Positions 45,043 through 53,092 of a stretch of 64,000 nt of DNA are shown here, one piece after another. The notes beneath the pieces are model-generated. The model was not told the DNA's origin. It ran no database searches and saw only the letters and a program-made list of their open reading frames with translations. Position 1 is the stretch's first letter, and each line of letters begins with the position of its first letter. Made by a program: the position numbers and the translations under genes. Source of the DNA: Microbacterium sp. LWH13-1.2 (GTDB lineage Bacteria; Actinomycetota; Actinomycetes; Actinomycetales; Microbacteriaceae); NCBI RefSeq assembly GCF_038397735.1, contig NZ_CP151635.1, positions 2,294,001 to 2,358,000 of the forward strand, read 5' to 3'.

Positions 45043-45552
45043 TCAGCGGAACGAGGCCGCTACGGAATTCCGGTGGTAGTCGAACACGATGCTGGTCCTC
45101 GTCGAGGCGACGCTCGACTGCGCCGACAGGTGCTCCAGCACGAACTCGCGCATCTCCGACGAGTCGGCGACGGCGATGTGCAGCAGGAAGTCGTCGTCTC
45201 CCCCGAGGAAGAACACCTGGATGACCTGCGGCAGCACTCGCACACGGTCGGCGAACTCGACGATGCTCTCTCTGCGGCCGCTCGGGCGCAGCGTCACGCC
45301 GATGATCGCCTGCAGGCCCGCGCCCAGCATCCGCTCGTCGACGCTCGCATGGAAGCCGCTGATCACTCCTCGCTCGACGAGGGCGCGCAGACGCGCGTGG
45401 GCGGTCGACGGGGCGACACCGAGGTGACCGGCGAGCTCGGCATTCGTCATCCTCCCGTCGGCGCTCAGCAGCTGCACGATTCGCGCATCGATCGCATCGA
45501 GTGCCGGAGCCCGAAGAGTGTTCGACTGTGCGGCCTCGGATGACGTCTCCAT
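45043..45552 (-). CDS. Lrp/AsnC family regulator of alanine dehydrogenase
   Basis: A 169-residue Lrp-type protein. The N-terminal winged helix includes RIVQLLSADGRMTNAELAGHLGVAPSTAHARLRALVERGVI, and the C-terminal RAM domain has QAIIGVTLRP and FFLGGDDDFLLHIAV for effector binding. It is divergent from ald with 115 bp between, the arrangement known for AldR-type regulators that respond to amino acids. I start at the ATG giving METSSE. A CATAAT -10 lies seven bases before it and overlaps an operator copy, implying autoregulation. Confidence 0.9.
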   Translation of the reverse strand: METSSEAAQSNTLRAPALDAIDARIVQLLSADGRMTNAELAGHLGVAPSTAHARLRALVERGVISGFHASVDERMLGAGLQAIIGVTLRPSGRRESIVEFADRVRVLPQVIQVFFLGGDDDFLLHIAVADSSEMREFVLEHLSAQSSVASTRTSIVFDYHRNSVAASFR

Positions 45553-45554
45553 GC

Positions 45555-45603
45555 GAATGATTATGCAGGATTCATGAGACAAACGAATGTTCTTCAGGCA
45601 TTC
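45555..45603. promoter_or_regulatory. Paired Lrp-type operators between lrp and ald
   Basis: Two copies of GAAT-N11-ATTC (45555-45573 and 45585-45603) begin exactly 30 bp apart, so they face the same side of the helix. The first covers the regulator's own -10 (CATAAT at 45560-45565). Confidence 0.68.
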
Positions 45604-45667
45604 TGTCGATCAGTCGACGTTTCTGCGATTCTGAAATGTACCCACGCAACCGTCACTTGGAGGATCG

Positions 45668-46762
45668 ATGAAGATCGGCGTGCCCACAGAGGTCAAGAAC
45701 AACGAGAACCGCACCGCGCTCACGCCTGCGGGCGCCGACCGTCTGGTGCACGAGGGCCACCGCGTGCTCGTGCAGTCGGGCGCGGGCGTCGGTTCCGGCA
45801 TCTCCGACGAGGCGTATCGCCTGGCCGGCGCCGAGATCGTCGCTACGGCCGAAGAGACCTGGGGCGAGGCCGAGCTCCTCATCAAGGTGAAGGAGCCGAT
45901 CGCGCAGGAGTACGGCTTCCTGCGCCCAGACCTCACTCTCTTCACTTATCTGCACCTCGCGGCCGATCGCGCGCTGACCACTGCGCTCGTCGACGCGGGA
46001 ACCACGGCCGTCGCCTACGAGACCGTGCAGCTGCCCGATCGCAGCCTGCCGCTGCTCGTACCGATGAGCGAGATCGCCGGTCGCCTCTCGGTGACCATGG
46101 GTTCGTACTCCCTGATGCGGTCGGCCGGCGGGCGAGGCGTGCTGATGGGTGGGATCGCCGGCGCTCCTCGCGCCAAGACCGTCGTGATCGGCGGCGGTGT
46201 CGCCGGAGAGCACGCGGCAGCCAACGCCCTCGGGCTCGGCTCCCAGGTGACCGTGATCGACATCTCGCTGCCCCGCCTCCGCGAGCTCGAGCATCGCTAC
46301 GGCGGCGCTCTGCAGACCCGAGCGTCGAGCAGGTACGACATCGCCGAGGAGCTGGCGACGGCCGACCTCGTGATCGGCTCGGTACTGATCCCCGGTGCCG
46401 CCGCGCCCAAGCTGGTCACCGACGACATGGTCGCAGCGATGAAGCCCGGATCTGTGCTCGTCGACATCGCGATCGACCAGGGCGGATGCTTCGAGGGGTC
46501 CCGACCGACCACGCACGACGATCCCACCTTCGCCGTGCACGACTCGATCTACTACTGCGTCGCGAACATGCCGGGCGCCGTGCCCGAGACGGCCACCCGC
46601 GCCCTCACCAACGCCACCCTCCCCTATGTGTCGGCCATCGCCGGCAAGGGGTGGGAGCGTGCGGCGGCGGACGACGTCGCACTCGCCAAGGGCCTCAACG
46701 TGCAGGGTGGGCGCATCGCACTGGATGCCGTCGCCCATGCGCACGGCTTCGCCACGGCGTGA
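45668..46762 (+). CDS. ald: Alanine dehydrogenase
   Basis: A 364-residue NAD+ enzyme that interconverts L-alanine with pyruvate and ammonia. It shows the opening [22 protein letters not shown] with the catalytic Lys, TYLHLAAD with the catalytic His, and the NAD loop [17 protein letters not shown]. The length is normal. The start is four bases after TTGGAGG. The divergent Lrp-type gene and paired operators point to induction by alanine. A terminator follows 20 bp after the stop. Confidence 0.97.
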   Translation: MKIGVPTEVKNNENRTALTPAGADRLVHEGHRVLVQSGAGVGSGISDEAYRLAGAEIVATAEETWGEAELLIKVKEPIAQEYGFLRPDLTLFTYLHLAADRALTTALVDAGTTAVAYETVQLPDRSLPLLVPMSEIAGRLSVTMGSYSLMRSAGGRGVLMGGIAGAPRAKTVVIGGGVAGEHAAANALGLGSQVTVIDISLPRLRELEHRYGGALQTRASSRYDIAEELATADLVIGSVLIPGAAAPKLVTDDMVAAMKPGSVLVDIAIDQGGCFEGSRPTTHDDPTFAVHDSIYYCVANMPGAVPETATRALTNATLPYVSAIAGKGWERAAADDVALAKGLNVQGGRIALDAVAHAHGFATA

Positions 46763-46781
46763 CCGGCATTGCGGTCGGACA

Positions 46782-46807
46782 CCGTCAAGAACAGCGATTC
46801 TTGACGG
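46782..46807 (+). terminator. Terminator of ald
   Basis: A 10-bp perfect stem (CCGTCAAGAA and complement) with loop CAGCGA between ald and the aminotransferase gene. Confidence 0.75.
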
Positions 46808-46840
46808 CATCCGACCCGTCATCGACCGGGCCGACCCGGG

Positions 46841-46846
46841 TACGCT
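46841..46846 (+). promoter_or_regulatory. -10 hexamer of the aspartate aminotransferase gene (leaderless)
   Basis: TACGCT, seven bases, then the GTG at 46854. It follows the ald terminator, so the gene has its own promoter. Confidence 0.5.
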
Positions 46847-46853
46847 CGTACTC

Positions 46854-48053
46854 GTGACCGAACGCGCTCCTCTCTCTCGCAAGCTGTCCGCCATCGCCGA
46901 GTCGGCGACCCTCAAGGTCGACGCCAAGGCGAAGGCCCTCAAGGCCGAAGGCAAGCCCGTCATCTCGTATGCCGCGGGTGAGCCCGACTTCGCGACACCG
47001 CAGTTCATCGTCGATGCCGCCGCCGAGGCGTTGGCAGACCCCGCGAGCTACCGGTACACCCCGGCGCCCGGACTTCCGGCGCTCCGCGAGGCCATCGCCG
47101 CGAAGACGCTGCGCGACTCGGGTCTCGAGGTCTCGCCGAGCCAGGTCATCGTGACCAACGGCGGCAAGCAGTCCGTGTACCAGGCCTTCCAGACCGTGGT
47201 GAACCCGGGCGACGAGGTGCTGCTGCCAGCGCCCTACTGGACCACCTACCCCGAGGCGATCCGCCTCGCCGACGGCACCCCTGTCGAGGTCTTCGCCGGC
47301 GCCGACCAGGACTACAAGGTCACCGTCGAGCAGCTCGAGGCCGCTCGCACCGACCGCACGACCGTGCTCGTCTTCGTCTCGCCCTCCAACCCGACCGGCT
47401 CCGTGTACACCGCCGAAGAGACCGCAGCCATCGGCGAATGGGCGCTCGAGCACGGCATCTGGGTGATCTCGGACGAGATCTACCAGAACCTCACCTACGA
47501 AGGCGTCAAGGCGACCTCCATCGTCGAGGCCGTTCCTGCTCTCGCCGGTCAGACCATCCTCGTCAACGGCGTCGCGAAGACCTACGCGATGACCGGATGG
47601 CGCGTGGGCTGGATGGTCGGCCCCGCGGATGCCATCAAGATCGCCGGCAACCTGCAGTCGCACCTTTCGAGCAACGTCAACAACGTCGCCCAGAAGGCCG
47701 CGATCGCAGCGCTCACCGGCCCTCAGACCGAGGCCGAGCAGTTCCGCGAGGCCTTCGACCGTCGCCGCCGTCTGATCGTGTCGGAGCTGTCGAAGATCGA
47801 CGGCCTCGTCGTGCCGAACCCGCTCGGCGCCTTCTACGTCTACCCCGATGTGCAGGGCCTGCTCGGCCGCACCTGGGACGGAGTGACGCCGACCACCTCG
47901 CTCGAACTCGCCGACTTCATCCTCGAGCGTGCCGAGGTCGCCGTCGTCCCGGGTGAGGCTTTCGGCCCGTCCGGATACATCCGCATGTCGTACGCGCTCG
48001 GCGACGACCAGCTCCTCGAGGGCGTGCAGCGCCTGCAGCGACTGTTCAGCTGA
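46854..48053 (+). CDS. aspC: Class I aspartate aminotransferase
   Basis: A 399-residue PLP enzyme of fold type I. It has SYAAGEPDF near the start, [38 protein letters not shown] with the PLP Lys, and GYIRMSYA with the substrate-carboxylate Arg. It matches the Ib-type AspC of actinobacteria, which moves the amino group between aspartate and 2-oxoglutarate. GTG start, apparently leaderless. It is separated from ald by a terminator, so the two are not one operon despite related chemistry. Confidence 0.94.
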   Translation: MTERAPLSRKLSAIAESATLKVDAKAKALKAEGKPVISYAAGEPDFATPQFIVDAAAEALADPASYRYTPAPGLPALREAIAAKTLRDSGLEVSPSQVIVTNGGKQSVYQAFQTVVNPGDEVLLPAPYWTTYPEAIRLADGTPVEVFAGADQDYKVTVEQLEAARTDRTTVLVFVSPSNPTGSVYTAEETAAIGEWALEHGIWVISDEIYQNLTYEGVKATSIVEAVPALAGQTILVNGVAKTYAMTGWRVGWMVGPADAIKIAGNLQSHLSSNVNNVAQKAAIAALTGPQTEAEQFREAFDRRRRLIVSELSKIDGLVVPNPLGAFYVYPDVQGLLGRTWDGVTPTTSLELADFILERAEVAVVPGEAFGPSGYIRMSYALGDDQLLEGVQRLQRLFS

Positions 48054-48065
48054 CCGGCGTCTCGT

Positions 48066-48111
48066 CTCGCTCGACGACCCCGGGCGTGAAGCCTCCCGGT
48101 CGTCGAGCGAG
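48066..48111. terminator. Hairpin between convergent aspC and VOC genes
   Basis: CTCGCTCGACGACC and its exact complement (14 bp) flank an 18-nt loop. The sequence also resembles a palindromic GAGCGAG-type intergenic repeat I associate with Microbacteriaceae, which is recollection and not a search. Confidence 0.65.
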
Positions 48112-48140
48112 GAGCGCAACGACGACGCGACACGTCGCGG

Positions 48141-48542
48141 TCACTCCTCGTCGTGGAAGCCGATGAGCCAGCGGATGCCGTAGCGGTCGACGAGCGTGCC
48201 GTCGTAGTCGCCCCACGGCCGCTTCTGCAGGGCGTCGAGCACTCGCCCCTCCAGGGACAGCTGGTCGAACCAGCTGGTCAGGGTCGACGCATCGACCGTG
48301 CCGAGAAGCGAGAGGAACATGCCGCTCATCTGCACGGCGTCATCGTCGGCTCCGGCATCGGCGCCTGCCAGCTGGACCGGGCCGGACAGCTGCCCGTGGG
48401 CGATCGCATCGCCCGGGCCGTCGTGGCGCCCCGCCTGCGAGTAGTCGAGCAGCTGCAGATCGCCGCCGAAGACGGAGCGGTAGTGCTCCAGCGCCTCAGC
48501 CGCGTTTCCGGGGAACAGCAGGTAGGGGATCAGTCCGCTCAT
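48141..48542 (-). CDS. VOC family protein (PhnB/glyoxalase-like)
   Basis: A 133-residue single-domain protein. The opening IPYLLFPGNAAEALEHYRSVFGGDLQLLDY is the PhnB-like branch of the vicinal oxygen chelate fold, and it ends WGDYDGTLVDRYGIRWLI, typical of the last strand. Many members have lost the metal site, and functions range from methyltransferase-like to unknown. The ATG is the first codon of the conserved domain and lies six bases after TACACT, so it is leaderless. The frame continues upstream but into the neighbouring gene. Confidence 0.85.
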   Translation of the reverse strand: MSGLIPYLLFPGNAAEALEHYRSVFGGDLQLLDYSQAGRHDGPGDAIAHGQLSGPVQLAGADAGADDDAVQMSGMFLSLLGTVDASTLTSWFDQLSLEGRVLDALQKRPWGDYDGTLVDRYGIRWLIGFHDEE

Positions 48543-48548
48543 GCCGCG

Positions 48549-48554
48549 AGTGTA
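48549..48554 (-). promoter_or_regulatory. -10 hexamer of the VOC gene (leaderless)
   Basis: TACACT on the minus strand, six bases, then the ATG. Confidence 0.55.
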
Positions 48555-48591
48555 CGGCGAACGGACGGCATTGTCAGTCAGGTCGATGCCG

Positions 48592-49953
48592 TCAATCGGG
48601 GACGCTGCTGCGATAGCGTCGGGGCTTTCCCTCGCCGAGGTCGATGAGGCGTGTGACGCTGTGCAGCTCCACCGGCATCCCGAGCAGCGCGTGAAGAGCC
48701 GTGCGGATGCCCGTCTCGTCGCCGCCCGCGATCGCCGCGCGCACCCGCCCGTCGTCGCCCTGCTCGATCGACCACCCCAGCGCACCTCGGGCCTGCAGCT
48801 GCTGCGTCAGCTCGACGCACGGCACGAGCGTGCCGTCGGCCGCGCGGAAGCGCGTGTTCTCGCGGCCTTCGAGGTCGGCGATGCCGAACGCGCCGTCGTC
48901 GAGGCCGACGAGCCGGCCGAAGTCGCCGGTGCGATAACGCACCAGCGGCAGCAGCGGGTTCTCCCCCGCGGTCACCACGATCTCTCCCATGACGCCCGGG
49001 GGCACGGCGACGTCTCGATGCGGTTCGAGAACTTCGACACGCACCCGCCGATCGAGGATCCGGAACGACCCGTCGTCGGTGCGCGCGGCGATCGGGCGCG
49101 TCTCGTGGAGCCCGTAGACGTCGATCACCGGACATCCGAACGCCGTCTCGAGGCGCGCCCGCAGCGGTGCGGACAGCGCCATGGCACCCGAGATGATCAC
49201 GGCCGGGTGCAGCACGGCGTCGAGTCCGGCATCCAGAAGCTCGGCGAGGCTCGTCGGATGCCCGCTCAGGATCTGCGGATCCGCCTCCGCGAGGAATCGG
49301 GCGCGCGCGTCGCCGTCGCTCCAGGCGGACGGATGCAGATTCAGCCGGGCCATGGCGCGGTGCGAGAAGCTCGAGATCACCGACACGTAGGTGAATGCCT
49401 GCCTCTGGAAGACGAGATTCGCCACCGCCATCCGTTCGTCGTCGTCGGTGACCGTGGCCCCGGCGGATGCGGCGAGCGCGACCAGCAGGTGGAAGCCGCG
49501 CGCGACCTCCTCGACGTCGTCGGGGATGAGCAGCGCCGCTCCGGTCGAGCCCGAGCTCGTGCCGTGCAGCATGCGGGAGAGATCCGCATCGAGCGGCACG
49601 AACGCAGCGAGGTCGTCGACGAGGTCGGCCCGTGCGATCGTCGGGTAGTCCTGGAGCGCGGCATCCTCCGGCATCCCCCGATAGCGCAGCGTGCGCCGCG
49701 CGGCATCGAGGTGCTCGCGGAGCCAGCCGTCGGTGGGAAGCGGATGCCGCACCCGCTCGACCTGCTCGGCCGTGAGGCGGTCACCGGTCGCGTGGGTCCA
49801 GCGCGGGGCGTCGGGATGCGCACGCCAGTGCTCGAGCCTCGATGATCCCTCAGCGTCGATGGTCGGCCAGCGCTCCGCGTCGGCGAGCACCGCAGCCTCT
49901 CCCGGCGCGTACTCCGCGAGGGTCAGCGCACCGCGGAGGTCGGGGTCACTCAC
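48592..49953 (-). CDS. PaaK/CapK-like adenylate-forming ligase in the MoxR-vWA cluster
   Basis: A 453-residue protein of the phenylacetate-CoA ligase/CapK type. It has the P-loop TSSGSTGAALL (132-142), VYGLHETRP in the adenine-binding region, VMGEIVVT, PLVRYRTGDFGRL, and near the C-terminus GEGKPRRYRS with the Lys expected to close the reaction. It should adenylate a carboxylate and pass it to CoA or another acceptor. GTG start overlapping the previous gene by eight bases. Last gene of a five-gene coupled cluster. The substrate is unknown and no carrier protein is nearby. Confidence 0.82.
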   Translation of the reverse strand: MSDPDLRGALTLAEYAPGEAAVLADAERWPTIDAEGSSRLEHWRAHPDAPRWTHATGDRLTAEQVERVRHPLPTDGWLREHLDAARRTLRYRGMPEDAALQDYPTIARADLVDDLAAFVPLDADLSRMLHGTSSGSTGAALLIPDDVEEVARGFHLLVALAASAGATVTDDDERMAVANLVFQRQAFTYVSVISSFSHRAMARLNLHPSAWSDGDARARFLAEADPQILSGHPTSLAELLDAGLDAVLHPAVIISGAMALSAPLRARLETAFGCPVIDVYGLHETRPIAARTDDGSFRILDRRVRVEVLEPHRDVAVPPGVMGEIVVTAGENPLLPLVRYRTGDFGRLVGLDDGAFGIADLEGRENTRFRAADGTLVPCVELTQQLQARGALGWSIEQGDDGRVRAAIAGGDETGIRTALHALLGMPVELHSVTRLIDLGEGKPRRYRSSVPD

Positions 49954-50554
49954 TGGAGTACCGCGCCGCCGCCTCCTTGCGGCGGGCCTCGTCGAGCTTG
50001 CGGGCGATGTCGGCGCGGTGTCTGTGGCCCTCATATGCCTCGGCGAGCGCCCGGTCACGCGCCAGCGAGTCGCACGCGGCGAGAAGGGAGGCAGCTGTCG
50101 CCGCATCCTCCCCCGCGGGGAGGAAGCCGCACCAGAGCAGGAACGTGCGGGCGGCCTCGGTACGCCGCTCATCATCGGAGGTCCACTCCGCGGGAGCGGC
50201 GACCGGGGCGACACGCAGCGCGAGCGCATCGACGGCGAGGGCTGCCTGTCCGGTCGAGAGGGCCGGGTCGAGCGGTTCGAGGAGACCCTCGCTGGCGACG
50301 AGCCACAGTCCGATCGCGGCCCCCTGACGCACCCGAGGATCATCGTCGAACCCGGCGGACACGATCTGACCGCCGAGGACGTCTCCTGCGAGGGCACGCA
50401 GCGAGATCCGCTCGTCGAGGAACTCCTGGGGCACGCGGGAGAGACGTGCGGCCACCGAATCGAGCGAGGGCCCGGTTCTCGCACGCGCCCAGGCCTCGGC
50501 CTCTCCGCCCGAGCGCTCGCTCCACACGGCGAGCAGTGCCTCGGTGTCAGCCAT
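49946..50554 (-). CDS. Conserved helical protein of the MoxR-vWA cluster (202 aa)
   Basis: A soluble, Ala-rich, mostly helical protein with no signal, membrane segment or motif I recognise. It has ERSGGEAEAWARARTG at the start and ends in a charged helix (RKLDEARRKEAAARYSSE). Its start overlaps the vWA gene by eight bases and its end overlaps the ligase gene by eight, so it is translated with them. A role as adaptor between the vWA protein and the ligase is possible, but only from position. Related proteins might be known only by domain number. Confidence 0.65.
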   Translation of the reverse strand: MADTEALLAVWSERSGGEAEAWARARTGPSLDSVAARLSRVPQEFLDERISLRALAGDVLGGQIVSAGFDDDPRVRQGAAIGLWLVASEGLLEPLDPALSTGQAALAVDALALRVAPVAAPAEWTSDDERRTEAARTFLLWCGFLPAGEDAATAASLLAACDSLARDRALAEAYEGHRHRADIARKLDEARRKEAAARYSSE

Positions 50555-52421
50555 GCAGAGCCTCCGCCAGGGCCGCGCACGCCGCCGGAGCGTCGGCCAT
50601 CGTCTGCAGGTAGACCACGTCGTAGCCGTCGCGCTCGGCGAGCTGGGCGACCTGGTGTCTGCGATCCATGAGCACGAGCGTACCGGTGGTGAGCACGTCT
50701 CGGACGGTGCGGGCGACGCCCTCGTAGGGCTCGTTGCCGACACCGAACATCGACACCAGTCCGTCGTCGGAGAGCACCACGACGTGACGCTGATCGTCGT
50801 CGCCCGCCGGAGGAAGCCCCGCGTATCTCGCGGCGTACAGGTCGAGCGGGAATGACGTCGATCTGCCGAAGAACAGCGAGATCGCGGCGATGATCTCAGC
50901 GGGGTCGCGTCCGAACCGGCGCATCCCCGCGACCTCTCCCGTGCCCGAGAAGCTCGTGACCCTGACTCTTCCTCCGCCGCGGAGGATCGACAGCGCGAGG
51001 ATCGTGCCGGCGAGCACAGCGGGCGAGCCGTTGCGCGGATGCGTCATCGATCCGGAGGAGTCGATGTAGAGGTCGAGCTCGAGACTCGTCTCGCGGACGA
51101 TCGGCTCGTCGTCGAGCTCCGAACGCCGACGGGTCGTGACCCCGGGAATCACGGTCCCCGATCTCAGAGTCAGCGGCCAGTCGAGGTCGGCGAGCGCGTC
51201 TCCCACCTCCCACAGCTCCACGGGACCGGGGATGCCGCCGGTCGGCGTCGAAGGAGCGGGGCGTGTGTACGGGCGCACCCATGCGGCCGCCTCGTTGCGA
51301 TACCAGGCGGCGAGCACGGCATCCTCCCCGCTCTCCCGGTACAGCGCGAGCGTGCGCGCGATGGTCAGACGCTGTCCGTCTTTCTTGACTCCGTCGTTGG
51401 TCGAATCCTCGAGATCCTCTTCTCCGTCGGGATCCCGCACCATGCCGGGGTGCCGTGGCAGATCGTCACGCAGACGCTGATCGGCGAGGATTCGGCCGAG
51501 CTCTTCGGCTGTGGCCGGGGCGTCGTCGACTCCGCATCCGACGAGTGACTCGCCGGCGCCCGGCTCCGCCGCTCCCGCCTGCTCGGCGAGATAGGGGGCG
51601 GCGATCACCCCGAACAGTGCGGCCCCCGAGACCGGGTCGGTGGCGAACGAGCGCACGGCATCCGCGACGAGAGCGGCGTCGACAGCCGGGTTCGTCGCCG
51701 TCGCTCCGGCGAGCTCTGCCGCGACCCTCTCGCGTTCGGCCTGCGCTGCGCGCAGCAGGCGTTCCTTCTCACGGTGTCTCTCGGGGATCTGACTCAGCGG
51801 CACGAAGGTGGCCTGCACACGGGCGCGCTCCGGTCGGGGCGGCGCCTCGAGCGGGCACAGGGTGCCTGCCGGCAGCTGCCAGAGCAGCTCGTACGCGCGG
51901 CAGTACACCCACCACAGTCGGTCGCCGCTGTCTTCGGGAGCAGGATAGAGCGCGAGGCCGAGCCGGACGATGCCGAGATCTCGGGTGGCGATGGGCGTGC
52001 CGGTCTGCTCCGCCCGCTGCAGCTGGGCGACCCGTGTGTTCACGAGCAGATCGCTCCACAGATTCGAGAGCCGCCGCGCGCCTTCCCGCGCATTCACGTG
52101 CACGGTCGCCGCGGTGATCGCGCGCGCCATCTGGTGGTCGATCTTGAGCGAGTCGACGCGGGTGCTGGGGGCGAGCACGTGGTGCCCGATCTCGTGGGCG
52201 AACATGCTCCACAACTCGTCCGCGAGCCCGCGGTCGGCGAGATAGCGCGGGTCGACGGTCACCGACGGGGGGAAGGAGAACCACGCGGGGGCGCCGTGTG
52301 CCGCAGCCGCGCCCGGCCGGACGGCCGGGTCGTCGAGCCGCACCCGCCACAGGGCGAGCGCCCGCTCCCACGCCGAACGGGCGTCGTCCGTGAGCGGGAC
52401 CCGATCGGGGAGGGCCGTCAC
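50547..52421 (-). CDS. vWA-domain protein with N-terminal HExxH metallopeptidase-like domain
   Basis: A 624-residue cytoplasmic protein. The N-terminal part has AHEIGHH (75-81), a zincin-type HExxH motif, in a metallopeptidase-like domain to about 200. A middle linker follows, and the von Willebrand A domain begins near 445 with LYIDSSGSM (451-459), the DxSxS metal site (MIDAS). vWA proteins of this kind partner MoxR ATPases in assembling or inserting cofactors into protein complexes. GTG start overlapping the previous stop by four bases. Whether the zincin is active cannot be told; no clear third ligand was found. Confidence 0.85.
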   Translation of the reverse strand: MTALPDRVPLTDDARSAWERALALWRVRLDDPAVRPGAAAAHGAPAWFSFPPSVTVDPRYLADRGLADELWSMFAHEIGHHVLAPSTRVDSLKIDHQMARAITAATVHVNAREGARRLSNLWSDLLVNTRVAQLQRAEQTGTPIATRDLGIVRLGLALYPAPEDSGDRLWWVYCRAYELLWQLPAGTLCPLEAPPRPERARVQATFVPLSQIPERHREKERLLRAAQAERERVAAELAGATATNPAVDAALVADAVRSFATDPVSGAALFGVIAAPYLAEQAGAAEPGAGESLVGCGVDDAPATAEELGRILADQRLRDDLPRHPGMVRDPDGEEDLEDSTNDGVKKDGQRLTIARTLALYRESGEDAVLAAWYRNEAAAWVRPYTRPAPSTPTGGIPGPVELWEVGDALADLDWPLTLRSGTVIPGVTTRRRSELDDEPIVRETSLELDLYIDSSGSMTHPRNGSPAVLAGTILALSILRGGGRVRVTSFSGTGEVAGMRRFGRDPAEIIAAISLFFGRSTSFPLDLYAARYAGLPPAGDDDQRHVVVLSDDGLVSMFGVGNEPYEGVARTVRDVLTTGTLVLMDRRHQVAQLAERDGYDVVYLQTMADAPAACAALAEALHG

Positions 52422-53092
52422 CCCTGCTCCCGCACGTGCACCCAGGCCAGGTGCGTGTCCGGCCCGATCACGATGGTCACCCCGTCACCGCTCGGCTCGG
52501 TCGTCTTCGGTCGTTCGGGAAGCAGGGAGAGACGCGCGCCCCACACGTCACTGTCGAGACGCCACCAGGCATCAGCGACGAGGAACGCGAAGGCCCCGTC
52601 ATCGGGCACGCGTTCCACACGCTCGGGCGGACGGATCCACGCACCGCCGAGGCCTCGGAAGCCTCCGGTGGCGAGAACGTATCCCCGCTGATCGGCGCGG
52701 CCCGGCCACCAGAAGCGATCGCTTCGCTGCCGGCGCCGGAACTCGTCGAGCAGGTCGACGCCGATGCCGAGGGACGCGGCCGCCGACACCCGCTGCTCCG
52801 CGGAGTCGAGACCACCGAGCCGGGCGAGTGCGTCGGCGCGCAGCCCGAGCGCGCCTGCACGCCACGCGGCGATCGCGACGAGATCGAGCGCGCTCTCTCT
52901 GTCGGTCAGGGATGCCGGAGCGAGCGCGACTCCTGCGGCGAGCGCGCGGCGGAACAGCAGCGGATCGCCGTGGGCACCCCGCACCGACTCCGCCGCGAGT
53001 GCGGCGTCGAGGCCCGCCGCCGAGAGATCGGGGAGGACCGCGTGCGGGAACGGCGCCGAGACGTTCGCCAGCTGCACGGGAACGCGGTTCAC
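52418..53092 (-). CDS. Uncharacterised protein between moxR and vWA genes (224 aa)
   Basis: An apparently soluble protein. The first 130 residues look helical (LAAESVRGAHGDPLLFRRALAAG). The last 90 are rich in aromatic strands (RFWWPGRADQRGYVLATGG, AWIRPPERVERV, LVADAWWRLDSDVWGARLSLL). That pattern could be part of a beta-propeller-like or other beta domain, but I cannot assign one. GTG start overlaps the moxR stop (GTGA), and its own stop overlaps the vWA start in the same way. Its gene order fits the third component of a MoxR-vWA ternary system. Confidence 0.68.
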   Translation of the reverse strand: MNRVPVQLANVSAPFPHAVLPDLSAAGLDAALAAESVRGAHGDPLLFRRALAAGVALAPASLTDRESALDLVAIAAWRAGALGLRADALARLGGLDSAEQRVSAAASLGIGVDLLDEFRRRQRSDRFWWPGRADQRGYVLATGGFRGLGGAWIRPPERVERVPDDGAFAFLVADAWWRLDSDVWGARLSLLPERPKTTEPSGDGVTIVIGPDTHLAWVHVREQG

